The notes under the pieces: model-generated | The model's input: only the letters and a program-made list of their open reading frames with translations | Databases searched by the model: none | Told to the model about the DNA's origin: nothing | From: a virus | Virus record (IMG/VR): IMGVR_UViG_3300021197_000474 | Span: 1-29,844 of that record | Strand: one strand, 5' to 3' | Length of the DNA: 29,844 nt | Program-made: the position numbers and the translations under genes | Shown here: in pieces, positions 18,264 to 25,458 of the stretch | How positions within the stretch are numbered: the first letter of the stretch is position 1 | How the letters are laid out: each line of letters starts with the position of its first letter

Positions 18264-18443
18264 GATGGCCTCCTATATTAGATTACAAACTAGGCGGCAC
18301 AAATAAGTCTAAACGGAGTTCACGTATTAACTTTTCGTCCCAATAAAACTTTGTTCGGCTTGCGCGGAACTATGTCTTATTAGCAGCATGAAATATAATT
18401 GCAGGAGGTGTCGTCCCTCTTTTAAAAAAAAGGGACGATTTTT
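18264..18443 (-). promoter_or_regulatory. Capsid-gene leader with repeated GGGACGA elements
   Basis: 180 bases without a gene between scaffold and capsid. Contains AGGGACGAC at 18410-18418, GGGACGA at 18335-18341 and an inverted copy at 18431-18438. AT-rich tracts TAATCTAATATAGGAGG end at the capsid ribosome site. A promoter or mRNA-processing site is likely here given the capsid's usual expression level, but no consensus -35/-10 pair is convincing. Confidence 0.55.
18411..18438. terminator. Inverted repeat hairpin with T-tract on the plus side
   Basis: TCGTCCCT (18411-18418) pairs perfectly with AGGGACGA (18431-18438) over a 12-base AT-rich loop. On the plus strand it is followed by seven T residues, so it could stop antisense (rightward) transcription; on the minus strand no T-tract follows and it may act as an RNA-processing or stabilising hairpin at the 5' end of capsid mRNA. 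Confidence 0.5.
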
Positions 18444-19466
18444 TTATGTAACGCGACGATCCTGTGCGCGTTGGGTCAAACGATTAAGCATATCGTCACT
18501 GCCCTGTTGCCCGCCAGATGATGTCGGAGCCGTCGTATTCGTTTCCGTAAAGGCAGCACGCTTCTCGGAGAAAGATTTCAACCGTTCAAATTCACCAGAG
18601 TTCTTCTCGTTCTGGAATGCCTTCATAACCTTACGAGTTAGGCCCAGATCAGCAAAGTCTTCGCCTGTGTAGCCCATCTGCATAGCATAGTCAGAAAACT
18701 CAGGAGCCATTTCATCAGGGAGGTTTAGCTCCTGCTGAACTCTATCTAAGTTCGTCGCCACCCGCTCTTGATAACTCTGATTGGACTGGTTGCTTGCTTG
18801 CTTTTGGATCTGCTGGCTGACTTGCGCTTGCTGTTTTCCAGCCTGCATAACTCTGTTCATTAACTGAGTTTGCATAGCCATCTGCTTCTTCAAGCCTTCG
18901 ATTTCCGCGTAGCTCTCACGAAGTTTTGGCGGCAGGGAAATAGCGTTGCTATCTTCGTACTTACGGAATTCTTCTTCTAATGCCGCAGCTACGTTTCCAC
19001 CCTGTTGTGCGTTAGGGTTTGCTTGACCCTGACCAGCAGGAGGTTTTGCGCCCTTGCCAAATTGTGCGTTCTTTGTGAACGCTCGCTTTAGCGAGCCATC
19101 GATAAGCGCTTTGGCTTGTGAAGGGCTCATATTACCCTTCTCCATCATCTGATCGACGTATCCGTAAACCTCTGCGTTTTGAGAGTGCTTATTGTTTAAA
19201 GCTGCGTAACGATCTCGCGTGCCTTTTATTTGGGCGGCAGTCATCGTCTGGTCGCCCACCTTAAAAAACTCCACAGGATCAGCAGAAGTTCTATCGCCTT
19301 CTGTTTGGGGCGAAGCCATCTCTTGAGCTTTTTCCATATTCGTAGTTGGAGCATCCGCAGGCTTAGGGGCTGGCCCTTGTGGTTGCGGTTGAGGCGCAGC
19401 CTGTGGTGCTTGGCCTTTTTCTGGGCCTAGTTTCTTTTCTGTAAGTCGCTGTAAAGGATCAGCCAT
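18444..19466 (-). CDS. Capsid scaffolding protein
   Basis: 340 residues from the ATG at 19466, preferred because GGAG lies six bases upstream and its start overlaps the previous stop by 8 bases; three in-frame ATGs further upstream lie inside the previous gene. Starts MADPLQRLTEKKLG, followed by a Pro/Gln/Ala-rich disordered linker, then charged helical segments (ALEEEFRKYED, QQAQVSQQIQKQ) and a basic C-terminus (MLNRLTQRAQDRRVT) of the kind that binds capsid protein in scaffolds. No cysteine, no beta domain. Directly upstream of the capsid gene, where scaffolds normally lie. No protease is encoded nearby, so it is probably released intact; this is an inference. Confidence 0.85.
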   Translation of the reverse strand: MADPLQRLTEKKLGPEKGQAPQAAPQPQPQGPAPKPADAPTTNMEKAQEMASPQTEGDRTSADPVEFFKVGDQTMTAAQIKGTRDRYAALNNKHSQNAEVYGYVDQMMEKGNMSPSQAKALIDGSLKRAFTKNAQFGKGAKPPAGQGQANPNAQQGGNVAAALEEEFRKYEDSNAISLPPKLRESYAEIEGLKKQMAMQTQLMNRVMQAGKQQAQVSQQIQKQASNQSNQSYQERVATNLDRVQQELNLPDEMAPEFSDYAMQMGYTGEDFADLGLTRKVMKAFQNEKNSGEFERLKSFSEKRAAFTETNTTAPTSSGGQQGSDDMLNRLTQRAQDRRVT

Positions 19467-19674
19467 CGTATTCTCCATTTTCATGTAAGCGGCTTTCGCG
19501 GCTATTTGCATTTTCAAGGTGCAGCTCGTTCTCGACGCGGAGAATTAGCCGTTGAGGTAAGTCGAGCAACTGTCTAGCTGCCCAGATTGCACCCCGATTA
19601 TAATCCATCTGTTGCTGGCTCATGTCGGGGCTGTCGGCCATAGTGAGAGCGAGTGATACTATCTCGTCTTCCAT
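19459..19674 (-). CDS. Small helical protein of the portal-scaffold region; N-terminus uncertain
   Basis: 71 residues from the ATG at 19674, ending in the scaffold start. Contains MSQQQMDYNRGAIWAARQLL, then LDLPQRLILRVENEL, a helical pattern of small structural-region proteins. The reading frame is open a further 43 codons upstream (to 19803, bounded by TAA at 19804-19806), and that part also looks protein-like (LTELKELTALSKSKGWARLH) but has no ATG, GTG or TTG. The extension lies in the -1 frame of the preceding 37-residue gene. The true product may therefore be longer, through an ATT start at 19749, a frameshift, or a sequence error. Family not recognised; role unknown. Confidence 0.6.
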   Translation of the reverse strand: MEDEIVSLALTMADSPDMSQQQMDYNRGAIWAARQLLDLPQRLILRVENELHLENANSRESRLHENGEYDG

Positions 19675-19736
19675 AACCTTGTGTAATCTTGCCCACCCTT
19701 TACTTTTGCTAAGGGCGGTTAACTCTTTAAGTTCAG

Positions 19737-19850
19737 TTAGGTTAGTAATTTTACAGTTCCCTTCTTGCCAGTCCCGATATTGGCTGGCCCGAACTTCTGC
19801 ATGTTAGTTACGGGGGTGGATTTCTTAGATCCCTTTTTCTTCGTAGCCAT
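19737..19850 (-). CDS. Tiny basic protein
   Basis: 37 residues, too short for usual gene finders, but with an excellent ribosome site (AAGGAGG, eight bases before ATG). Starts MATKKKGSKKSTPVT and is rich in Lys, Gly and Thr. It lies 11 bases after the previous tiny gene, and its last ~20 codons overlap an open frame in the -1 phase that continues into the next gene. Could be an independent nucleic-acid-binding or decoration peptide, or the front half of a frameshifted protein. Confidence 0.55.
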   Translation of the reverse strand: MATKKKGSKKSTPVTNMQKFGPANIGTGKKGTVKLLT

Positions 19851-19861
19851 AGTCGGCCTCC

Positions 19862-19954
19862 TTACTTTTGAGTGCATGGACAGTTCGCATGCTTCATGTT
19901 TCCGCTTTTCGTTTTCTTACCGATAGCTTTTACATTCTTAGAAACTTGCGCCAC
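19862..19954 (-). CDS. Tiny basic protein with GTG start
   Basis: 30 residues beginning with GTG at 19954, seven bases after an AGGA site. The sequence is MAQVSKNVKAIGKKTKSGNM followed by a KHANCPCTQK tail with a C-x-C pair. Start is 4 bases past the previous stop. Size, spacing and Lys content match its neighbours; no function known. Confidence 0.55.
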   Translation of the reverse strand: MAQVSKNVKAIGKKTKSGNMKHANCPCTQK

Positions 19955-19958
19955 TTTG

Positions 19959-20114
19959 CTATCCTTTTTTCTTAGCTCTCTTAGCTTTGTTCTTTTTACT
20001 GTTAGGAAAACCTGCTTTCATATTGTCGTAGGCTTTATTCGTAATAGTTGACTTAGACTTAGAACGTGAAGTTCCTGCCTTTTTTCGCTTGTTTATGTTT
20101 TCCCAAAGGCTCAT
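19959..20114 (-). CDS. Small lysine-rich protein
   Basis: 51 residues. Starts MSLWENINKRKKAGTSRSKS and ends in a poly-Lys/Ala/Arg tail (KKNKAKRAKKKG). The ATG immediately follows the previous stop codon (no gap), so it is coupled translationally. I remember similarly starting small proteins (SLWENI..KRKAG.SRSKSKST) near capsid genes of marine phages; not verified. Strong positive charge suggests binding to DNA or to acidic capsid surfaces; this is inference. Confidence 0.65.
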   Translation of the reverse strand: MSLWENINKRKKAGTSRSKSKSTITNKAYDNMKAGFPNSKKNKAKRAKKKG

Positions 20115-20225
20115 TTAATAACCTTTTTTTTTCGTCATAGTCTTGCCAGTTTTCTTAGCATAAGCCGCAGCTTTTTTCTTCCCTGCTGGGGTGTACGCAA
20201 ACTTCTTTTTTCCTACTGTTGGCAT
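20115..20225 (-). CDS. Tiny lysine-rich protein
   Basis: 36 residues, ribosome site AGGAG seven bases upstream of ATG. Sequence begins MPTVGKKKFAYTPAGKKKAA and continues with YAKKTGKTMTKKKGY; about 40% Lys with no acidic residue. From memory this MPTVG..FxYTPAGK pattern recurs in marine phage genomes without an assigned function. Ends where the next gene starts. Confidence 0.65.
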   Translation of the reverse strand: MPTVGKKKFAYTPAGKKKAAAYAKKTGKTMTKKKGY

Positions 20226-20234
20226 GTCTTTCTC

Positions 20235-20489
20235 CTAACAATTCCACGCTCTGCGTGACCAATAGTTTGCGGAAAGTTTATTAGACTTTCCCTTTATTCC
20301 ACCGCTACGTGCGCAGTAAGATTTCTTGCGTGATGGTTGATCTTTTTTGATCGACATCTTCTTGTCACCAAAGCGGATGATCTTTTCCTTGCCGTTTGCG
20401 CACGCCTTGACCACAGACTTCTTGCTAGACCCCGCCGCTGCGCGGCGAGGCTTATTGCAAGGCATCTTGGCTTTATTTAGCCGCGCCAT
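20235..20489 (-). CDS. Small basic four-cysteine protein
   Basis: 84 residues, pI clearly basic, with Cys at 11, 30, 59 and 84. Core pattern is KIIRFGDKKMSIKKDQPSRK, then YC.R..G and a C-terminal SANYWSRRAWNC. I recall the RFGD..M.IKK..P.RR.S..AR motif from small cyanophage and other marine phage proteins of unknown function (DUF6321-like), not checked. The four Cys are widely spaced, so a zinc site is possible but not evident. Its ATG overlaps the stop of the chaperone gene by one base. It begins the run of basic mini-proteins. Confidence 0.7.
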   Translation of the reverse strand: MARLNKAKMPCNKPRRAAAGSSKKSVVKACANGKEKIIRFGDKKMSIKKDQPSRKKSYCARSGGIKGKSNKLSANYWSRRAWNC

Positions 20490-20788
20490 TAGCTAGGCTC
20501 AGTAGGCCAAGTAATCTGTTCGCTGTCGGGCCAGTTTTCGTCAGCCGTCGGAAGATTGCGAAGCGCGGCTCGGTAATTTGCCCAGGCTGTCTTTTTACTT
20601 GCGGTTAGCGGGCTGTCAGCCGCTTGCGTCCAATCGCAATCAGCAAGGCGAGCATCCCGAAGCATTCGAGATGCTTTGGCTTGAACCGCTGGCAAAGCAT
20701 CAGCAAATTTCTTGTCAATAGCAGCGTTTTCCGCTTCTTCCGCCGCTGTCATTTCGCGGTAAACACCGCCTTTGTATATGCCACCCAT
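20489..20788 (-). CDS. Tail fibre assembly chaperone-like protein
   Basis: 99 residues, good ribosome site (AGAGG). The C-terminal half contains RLADCDWTQAADSPLTASKK then AWANYRAALRNLP, the hallmark of the phage tail assembly chaperone family found beside fibre genes (D(C)DWTQ..DSPL...W..YR..LR.LP). N-terminal half is a charged helix with EMTAAEEAENA. It directly follows the last fibre gene (3-base gap), as expected for a fibre-assembly helper. Not itself expected in the mature virion. Confidence 0.85.
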   Translation of the reverse strand: MGGIYKGGVYREMTAAEEAENAAIDKKFADALPAVQAKASRMLRDARLADCDWTQAADSPLTASKKTAWANYRAALRNLPTADENWPDSEQITWPTEPS

Positions 20789-20791
20789 AAC

Positions 20792-21685
20792 TTAACCCTC
20801 TTCCATTTGCACTTCGACAACGAGCTTGCCGTGGTCGAAATTTCCTGATGTAGATTTGAACCGAAAGCCACCTTCCATTGCCGTTGGGGTGTTCTGACCC
20901 GTGTCATAACTGTTCCATCCCCCATGCTCGACATTGGGGTGAGTATGAGATGCGTATTGCCACATGATACTGTAGTGTGAACCGCCAGATTTAGTGGATT
21001 GACCGCCTGAACCTTCGCGCCAAGGAATAAACATAATTTGGCCTGTCAGGCCAAAGCCGTAGCTATAACCAGTGCTATAAATACTGTTCCCGTAGGATGG
21101 GAACCTCATATAGCCTGAGTTGCCGTTATTCGCCGTACCCTGCATGTTGTTGCTATTGTATCTGCCGTGATACGTGTTGCCAAAATAGCCAGAGCTTATC
21201 AGGCTGTCACTTGAGTCCAGACCGTAAATGTCGAGATACCAACTCCCAGTACAACTGACCTCGTACAGCGACAAGCGAACACCAGCAATTTTAGAATAGG
21301 CGAGTCCCGACTGTATACTGGCCCACGTAATGTCGTGATAATTGGCTGCTGTAAGAGTGTTGAAGTCGTATGTTTTCTTTATCGCTACGCCCTGTGGCGC
21401 CGCAACGTACTCAAGAGCGTTTGCGGCGCTGTTGACCGCAAGTTGCTGACCAGCCGTACCTATCGCGGCTGGTAGGGCCGCAGGGTTGAACTGCAACTGC
21501 CCAGAGCCGTCAGTGGTTATGGGCTTGTTCGCAGTCCCGTCGGCTGCTGGTAGCTGAAGTGGAGAGTACGCAAGCGTACCACTTCCGTTTGTGACAAGAG
21601 GTGCGTTAGCGCCTCCGTCTGTCGAGGGTAGGGTGAAAGTCGTACCCCCGTTTTTTTGTATTTGATCTACTACGATCTTACTCAT
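20792..21685 (-). CDS. Tail fibre / appendage protein with LPxxDGT repeats
   Basis: 297 residues, strong ribosome site. The N-terminus MSKIVVDQIQKNGGTTFTLP is followed by three ~23-residue repeats (LPSTDGGANAPLVTNGSGTL, LPAADGTANKPITTDGSGQL and LPAAIGTAGQQLAVNSAANA; residues ~19-93), typical of a trimeric fibre shaft. The C-terminal ~195 residues form a Tyr/Gly/Ser/Asn-rich beta domain (SGYFGNTYHGRYNSNN, EHGGWNSYDTG) likely to be the tip. Ends next to the fibre chaperone. Probably a receptor-binding or host-range determinant; target not predictable. Confidence 0.78.
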   Translation of the reverse strand: MSKIVVDQIQKNGGTTFTLPSTDGGANAPLVTNGSGTLAYSPLQLPAADGTANKPITTDGSGQLQFNPAALPAAIGTAGQQLAVNSAANALEYVAAPQGVAIKKTYDFNTLTAANYHDITWASIQSGLAYSKIAGVRLSLYEVSCTGSWYLDIYGLDSSDSLISSGYFGNTYHGRYNSNNMQGTANNGNSGYMRFPSYGNSIYSTGYSYGFGLTGQIMFIPWREGSGGQSTKSGGSHYSIMWQYASHTHPNVEHGGWNSYDTGQNTPTAMEGGFRFKSTSGNFDHGKLVVEVQMEEG

Positions 21686-21718
21686 TTTCTCATCCTTTCA
21701 AACGAGTGGGGGTTAATT

Positions 21719-22372
21719 CTATTTGCGGCGTTTCGTGCCATAGATTGTGTAAAAACTATCTGCGCCATCAGCCGCACTAAACGTGCCTGATGGCGTGCGA
21801 AGATAAAATCCGTTGCAAGTGAGGCTAGTCAACTTTGTGAACCATCTACAGCGGCTGGTGCTATTTGTTTGGTAGCCACCCTCCAGACCATTATAATTAA
21901 AGAAATCTCCTGTTACGCCTCTCTTTGTAGCGTCATCCGAAGTTGGAGGTGGAACATAGAAGTTAAACTCTAAAATTTTGTAACTGCCAGAGTTGTCTGC
22001 TTCTGAAAACGTATCGTTCTGACCTGTCGTGTACATCTCACCACTGCTATTGTTGGAAAAGGCAGTGTTTCCCCGAAAGCCTATCTGTGACCAAGATTGG
22101 GTAGTTACTCTGCTAGAGCCATTCATGCAGCCAAAGAAAAGATAACTTACTTGCTGTGACATATGAAGGCGCTGGCAGCGAACTTGGAAGCTTTCGTATT
22201 TATCCGTGTCTAAATTTGTAAACTCTATTACGTCCTTGCCACTGCTATCCACTTTGATTTCTTGCAGCTTTCGTCTGGTGAAAAAAGAATTCTCAATATC
22301 ATCAAGAGTTAGCCCTGATGTTGTTGCCGATGCGCCGCCGCTAGTCGTGTTTGTTCTTATAGTTCTTCCCAT
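21719..22372 (-). CDS. Beta-rich appendage protein
   Basis: 217 residues; GGAGG ten bases upstream of the ATG. Short Gly/Ser/Thr-rich N-terminus, then LTLDDIENSFFTRRKLQEI and a beta domain with Ser/Thr/Asn/Tyr-rich strands (LFFGCMNGSSRVTTQSWSQI, FLRTPSGTF-like end). No catalytic motif seen. The same overall style as the C-terminal domain of the next gene suggests the two are related tip or adhesin domains. A 33-base gap separates them. Role inferred from position in the fibre cassette. Confidence 0.68.
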   Translation of the reverse strand: MGRTIRTNTTSGGASATTSGLTLDDIENSFFTRRKLQEIKVDSSGKDVIEFTNLDTDKYESFQVRCQRLHMSQQVSYLFFGCMNGSSRVTTQSWSQIGFRGNTAFSNNSSGEMYTTGQNDTFSEADNSGSYKILEFNFYVPPPTSDDATKRGVTGDFFNYNGLEGGYQTNSTSRCRWFTKLTSLTCNGFYLRTPSGTFSAADGADSFYTIYGTKRRK

Positions 22373-22377
22373 ACTGA

Positions 22378-23970
22378 CTAGACCTCCACGAACGTAACGG
22401 TTGTGAAGACACTCGTGGCATCGTCTTGGTTTTCTAAATACAAATTGTCACCACTATTTAAGACGATACCATTTCGCTCAAATGTGCCGACACCTACGCC
22501 GTTTTCAAGAAGACCTGACTGTGGGATAGAGCTAAAACCAGTAGAGTCATTACTTAGCTTATTGTTGTTAGAGGTGCCTGCGAGCATAAATTTCTGCAAT
22601 GGAACGGTTTTACTATTATCCATAGCAACAAGAACTGCACTCGCATTGCCAGTATGCTCTGCCGCTGTCTTCCAGTTAATCAAGTCTGTAGAGTAAAGAG
22701 CGTCACCCTTAGTCATGCTCGTAAAGCAAACCCAAAGCGATGCGCCAATCCTCTGTGGCTGTGTTGTTTTCTGCGTAAGTTCGTGTGTTGCGGTTTCCTT
22801 TGTCAGAACAGAATAGAAATCTCTTGCAGCGGCTGTACTAAAAACGTCTTCATGGTCAAATGACCATATTCCCTTTCTAGCTGCGTTGTTACCCTGAATG
22901 TTTAAGTAGTACTTGTCGTTATTGGGGTTGTACTTAATCCAACTGGAAGAGTTGCCACTGTCTCCATCCATGTTTAATCGAGCGTGCCAGGTTTCACCTG
23001 ACTGAACGAAGCCAGCTAATCCTTGATTAGTGGTGCTGTCTTTGGCGTTCAGGATTGAAGTCGCACCCGCTGCGTAAGAACCGTTGTTCCTCCATTTCCG
23101 CGAAGATATTAGGCCTATTCGGTATTGGCTACCTTTGCTGTTTGCTGGGGTCACATTGTTATGAAGGCCAAACACAAAGACACCACCGTCAGATTGAAAA
23201 TCTAACGTCAGGCCATCATTTGCGGCGTAGCTGTTCCAATCGCCAGAGCTTGTATGACCATATTGGTAAGTAAAGCTATTAGATGTTGCGTTGCCAGTAG
23301 TCCTATTGACGCTAGAAGTGCCATTGAAGGCGTAAAAGTAACCACCCGTCATATAACCGTTGTCATGGACGCCCATAAAAGCATCCGTCCAAGGGTCGTG
23401 TATCGATGCTCTAGTGTAGTAATTAAGACCTATATTATCAATATAAGTTGTTCCACTGCTAGACCATGATCCTTGTAACCAATTCTGGAAAAAAGATTTA
23501 TCTGCCGCTAAGTCAGTATGAAAACGATAATCGTTGCTATTGACCAATACAGCTCCATACGCAGTCGCTTTGTTGTAAGCCGATGGGTTCTCAAAGAAGT
23601 ATGGCTCATATATTTGATACCTCATACCCTGATAGTCGCCGCTTTGCATATTATACTGCGTGCCGTTAAACGTCATGGCCTGCTTCGCCGCGCCAATACC
23701 AACGCTTAGTATCGTTGTCCCCTGTGCAGTAGTGCTTAACAAGTCAAAGTCACCTGTGTTGTAAGTGATGTTTTGCGCAAGTGTGTTGGAGACTGTTGTA
23801 AAGTTTAGTGGATAATTTCCTTCGCTATCAACAACGATTGAGCATTTTGGGTTCTTAGTGTTGTCGGCGCTAATCGCATTGATCGTAACAACGACAGGTG
23901 AAGCTGTGTTGTTTGTAAAAATCTTCCCGGCTTTGCCCGCCGCGACAGTGTTGCTTGATCTACCAGCCAT
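22378..23970 (-). CDS. Large fibre-cassette structural protein
   Basis: 530 residues with AGGAG ribosome site. N-terminal 35 residues (MAGRSSNTVAAGKAGKIFTN, then VVVTINAIS) and the last 40 (GVGTFERNGIVLNSGDNLYL plus a terminal beta strand) are like the ends of phage baseplate-wedge/fibre connector proteins in marine phages, as I remember them. The middle is rich in Tyr, Trp, Asn, Ser and Gly with LYSTDLINWKT, which resembles a single beta-propeller/BNR-like strand but is not a full Asp-box. No enzymatic site could be assigned. Sits in the fibre cassette between two other appendage genes. Confidence 0.65.
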   Translation of the reverse strand: MAGRSSNTVAAGKAGKIFTNNTASPVVVTINAISADNTKNPKCSIVVDSEGNYPLNFTTVSNTLAQNITYNTGDFDLLSTTAQGTTILSVGIGAAKQAMTFNGTQYNMQSGDYQGMRYQIYEPYFFENPSAYNKATAYGAVLVNSNDYRFHTDLAADKSFFQNWLQGSWSSSGTTYIDNIGLNYYTRASIHDPWTDAFMGVHDNGYMTGGYFYAFNGTSSVNRTTGNATSNSFTYQYGHTSSGDWNSYAANDGLTLDFQSDGGVFVFGLHNNVTPANSKGSQYRIGLISSRKWRNNGSYAAGATSILNAKDSTTNQGLAGFVQSGETWHARLNMDGDSGNSSSWIKYNPNNDKYYLNIQGNNAARKGIWSFDHEDVFSTAAARDFYSVLTKETATHELTQKTTQPQRIGASLWVCFTSMTKGDALYSTDLINWKTAAEHTGNASAVLVAMDNSKTVPLQKFMLAGTSNNNKLSNDSTGFSSIPQSGLLENGVGVGTFERNGIVLNSGDNLYLENQDDATSVFTTVTFVEV

Positions 23971-23980
23971 TTATATTCTC

Positions 23981-25198
23981 CTAATTGTCGCCAAAGTAGA
24001 CCACTCGGCCTGTTGACTGATACTTGTCTGCCGACGCCGATCCAGCATCTCCGAACGCATGTAAAACCATGCCAGAAGGAACCGTGATGGATGTACCATC
24101 ACCAACGTAGCCAATAGCGTAAGTGGCGTGGTTGCCTAGCACTGTGTCGGACTCAAAATAACTGTAGTGCGTGTCTATGGATGTGGCCTCGGAAACGTAA
24201 AGCGTGGCGTCTGCTGTAATGCCTTGATATGTTCCGGCTATTGCTGTCCCGTTGGGAATGATTTCTGTGGTCTTCCACATGTAATCAGTGGCAGTCGCAT
24301 CTGGAACTGCGTAGGCCGCTGCCGTACCGCCCGCACCAGCGCCACTAGATACTCCCGCATAACCGATAAAACCCATGCCAGAATGAGCTTGGCAATATGC
24401 GTAAAGCATCGGTGCGTCTTGCTCTAAAGTTACCTCTGTGTACGCACCAGCCTGACCCGCCGTACCAACCACTGTTATTCCTGTCGTGTACGACGTGCCC
24501 GCTGGTGTTGCGTGTGTGCCGTCAGCAGTTTCAGAAAAGCGTATCTGATGCCCAGAGTTTGATGGGTGAGACTGGTCAAATCGGTAGAAAATGCTCGGCA
24601 GTATATTCGCCCTAGACCTAACGCTCCCGTCTATAGCAAACTTGTTACCGCTCGACGTACTCACAACGGAAACTGCAATAGAAAAGTCTTCCTTTAAAAT
24701 TGCGCCAGATGTGTCAAAAACTGCGTTTACCCACGATGTACCGCTGTAAAGCTTTAATGCGCCAGCTTGTGTGTTAAAGTAAACTGCGCCAGTTTGAACG
24801 CCAGAGGTGCTTGGATCAGAAGCGTGTGCGCCCACGAAGACGGCTTGCACTTCACCGGCGCGTGTCGTCGCTGTTGTGGCGTGAGTGGACGCGGTGTTGG
24901 CATGGCTTAGCGCGGTAGCAACTTGGGTGTTCATGTTGGCTACCAGACTGGATACGCCAGCCATGTCCTGCCAAGGGCCACCTGTGGTGCGGAACTGTAA
25001 GCTCTCTTGCCCAGCCGTAGATACGAACTGAAATTCAAACGCAGTAATGCTGCCATTAGAGTTGAATAGCTTAGCCATCAACTGATCTAAGCGTAAGCCA
25101 CCGCGCTCTGCGTCTTCTAGGTACGTGTCGAGTAAATGCTCGCCAGTGGCGGCACTCCTAAAAGTAAGCTGCTCGGATGGTACTCTAGTCTGAGCCAT
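23981..25198 (-). CDS. Tail fibre protein with cupredoxin-like (copper-site) domain
   Basis: 405 residues. N-terminal anchor (residues ~22-55: LLDTYLEDAERGG, then LMAKLFNSNGS) shares a pattern with the other fibre at 13114-14649. An Ala/Thr-rich coiled region with His repeats (TALSHANTASTHATTATTRA) is followed by GAVYFNTQAG...LYSGTSW, a common fibre motif. Residues ~185-280 form a beta domain with SNSGHQIRFS (H217) and YAYCQAHSGMGF (C269, H272, M275). H...C-x2-H-x2-M is the type-1 copper ligand set of cupredoxins, with the amicyanin C/H/M spacing. C-terminal domain is beta rich. Copper binding is inferred; the fold could have lost metal. Confidence 0.78.
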   Translation of the reverse strand: MAQTRVPSEQLTFRSAATGEHLLDTYLEDAERGGLRLDQLMAKLFNSNGSITAFEFQFVSTAGQESLQFRTTGGPWQDMAGVSSLVANMNTQVATALSHANTASTHATTATTRAGEVQAVFVGAHASDPSTSGVQTGAVYFNTQAGALKLYSGTSWVNAVFDTSGAILKEDFSIAVSVVSTSSGNKFAIDGSVRSRANILPSIFYRFDQSHPSNSGHQIRFSETADGTHATPAGTSYTTGITVVGTAGQAGAYTEVTLEQDAPMLYAYCQAHSGMGFIGYAGVSSGAGAGGTAAAYAVPDATATDYMWKTTEIIPNGTAIAGTYQGITADATLYVSEATSIDTHYSYFESDTVLGNHATYAIGYVGDGTSITVPSGMVLHAFGDAGSASADKYQSTGRVVYFGDN

Positions 25199-25200
25199 TC

Positions 25201-25458
25201 TTATTTATCTCCAAGCTTCTCAGCAATCTGTTCAACCCGACCGCGAGAGAGATTTAGCACCGATTGTATTTTGACTACGTGAGCATTGATCGTGTCGCGG
25301 CCTTGTTGATCCGCATCTCTTAGTTCTGATATTGCAATCTTTGTCGCCAACAAGTCGTCCCTGATTGGAGATAATTCCTCTTTGATCTTTGCGTCGATAT
25401 AATCTCTGACCTTCGGATCTATTGCAGAGGCCAATGCTCTGCTGTCAGCTAACGTCAT
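25201..25458 (-). CDS. Small coiled-coil protein
   Basis: 85 residues, all helical: a Leu/Ile heptad pattern from LSPIRDDLLATKIAISELRD to RVEQIAEKLGDK. Starts inside the last codons of the portal gene with a 4-base ATGA overlap and ends 2 bases before the fibre gene, so it is translationally coupled. No homology recognised. Position beside the portal and fibre suggests a small structural or spanin-like role, but no signal peptide or membrane helix is present, which argues against a spanin or holin. Confidence 0.65.
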   Translation of the reverse strand: MTLADSRALASAIDPKVRDYIDAKIKEELSPIRDDLLATKIAISELRDADQQGRDTINAHVVKIQSVLNLSRGRVEQIAEKLGDK

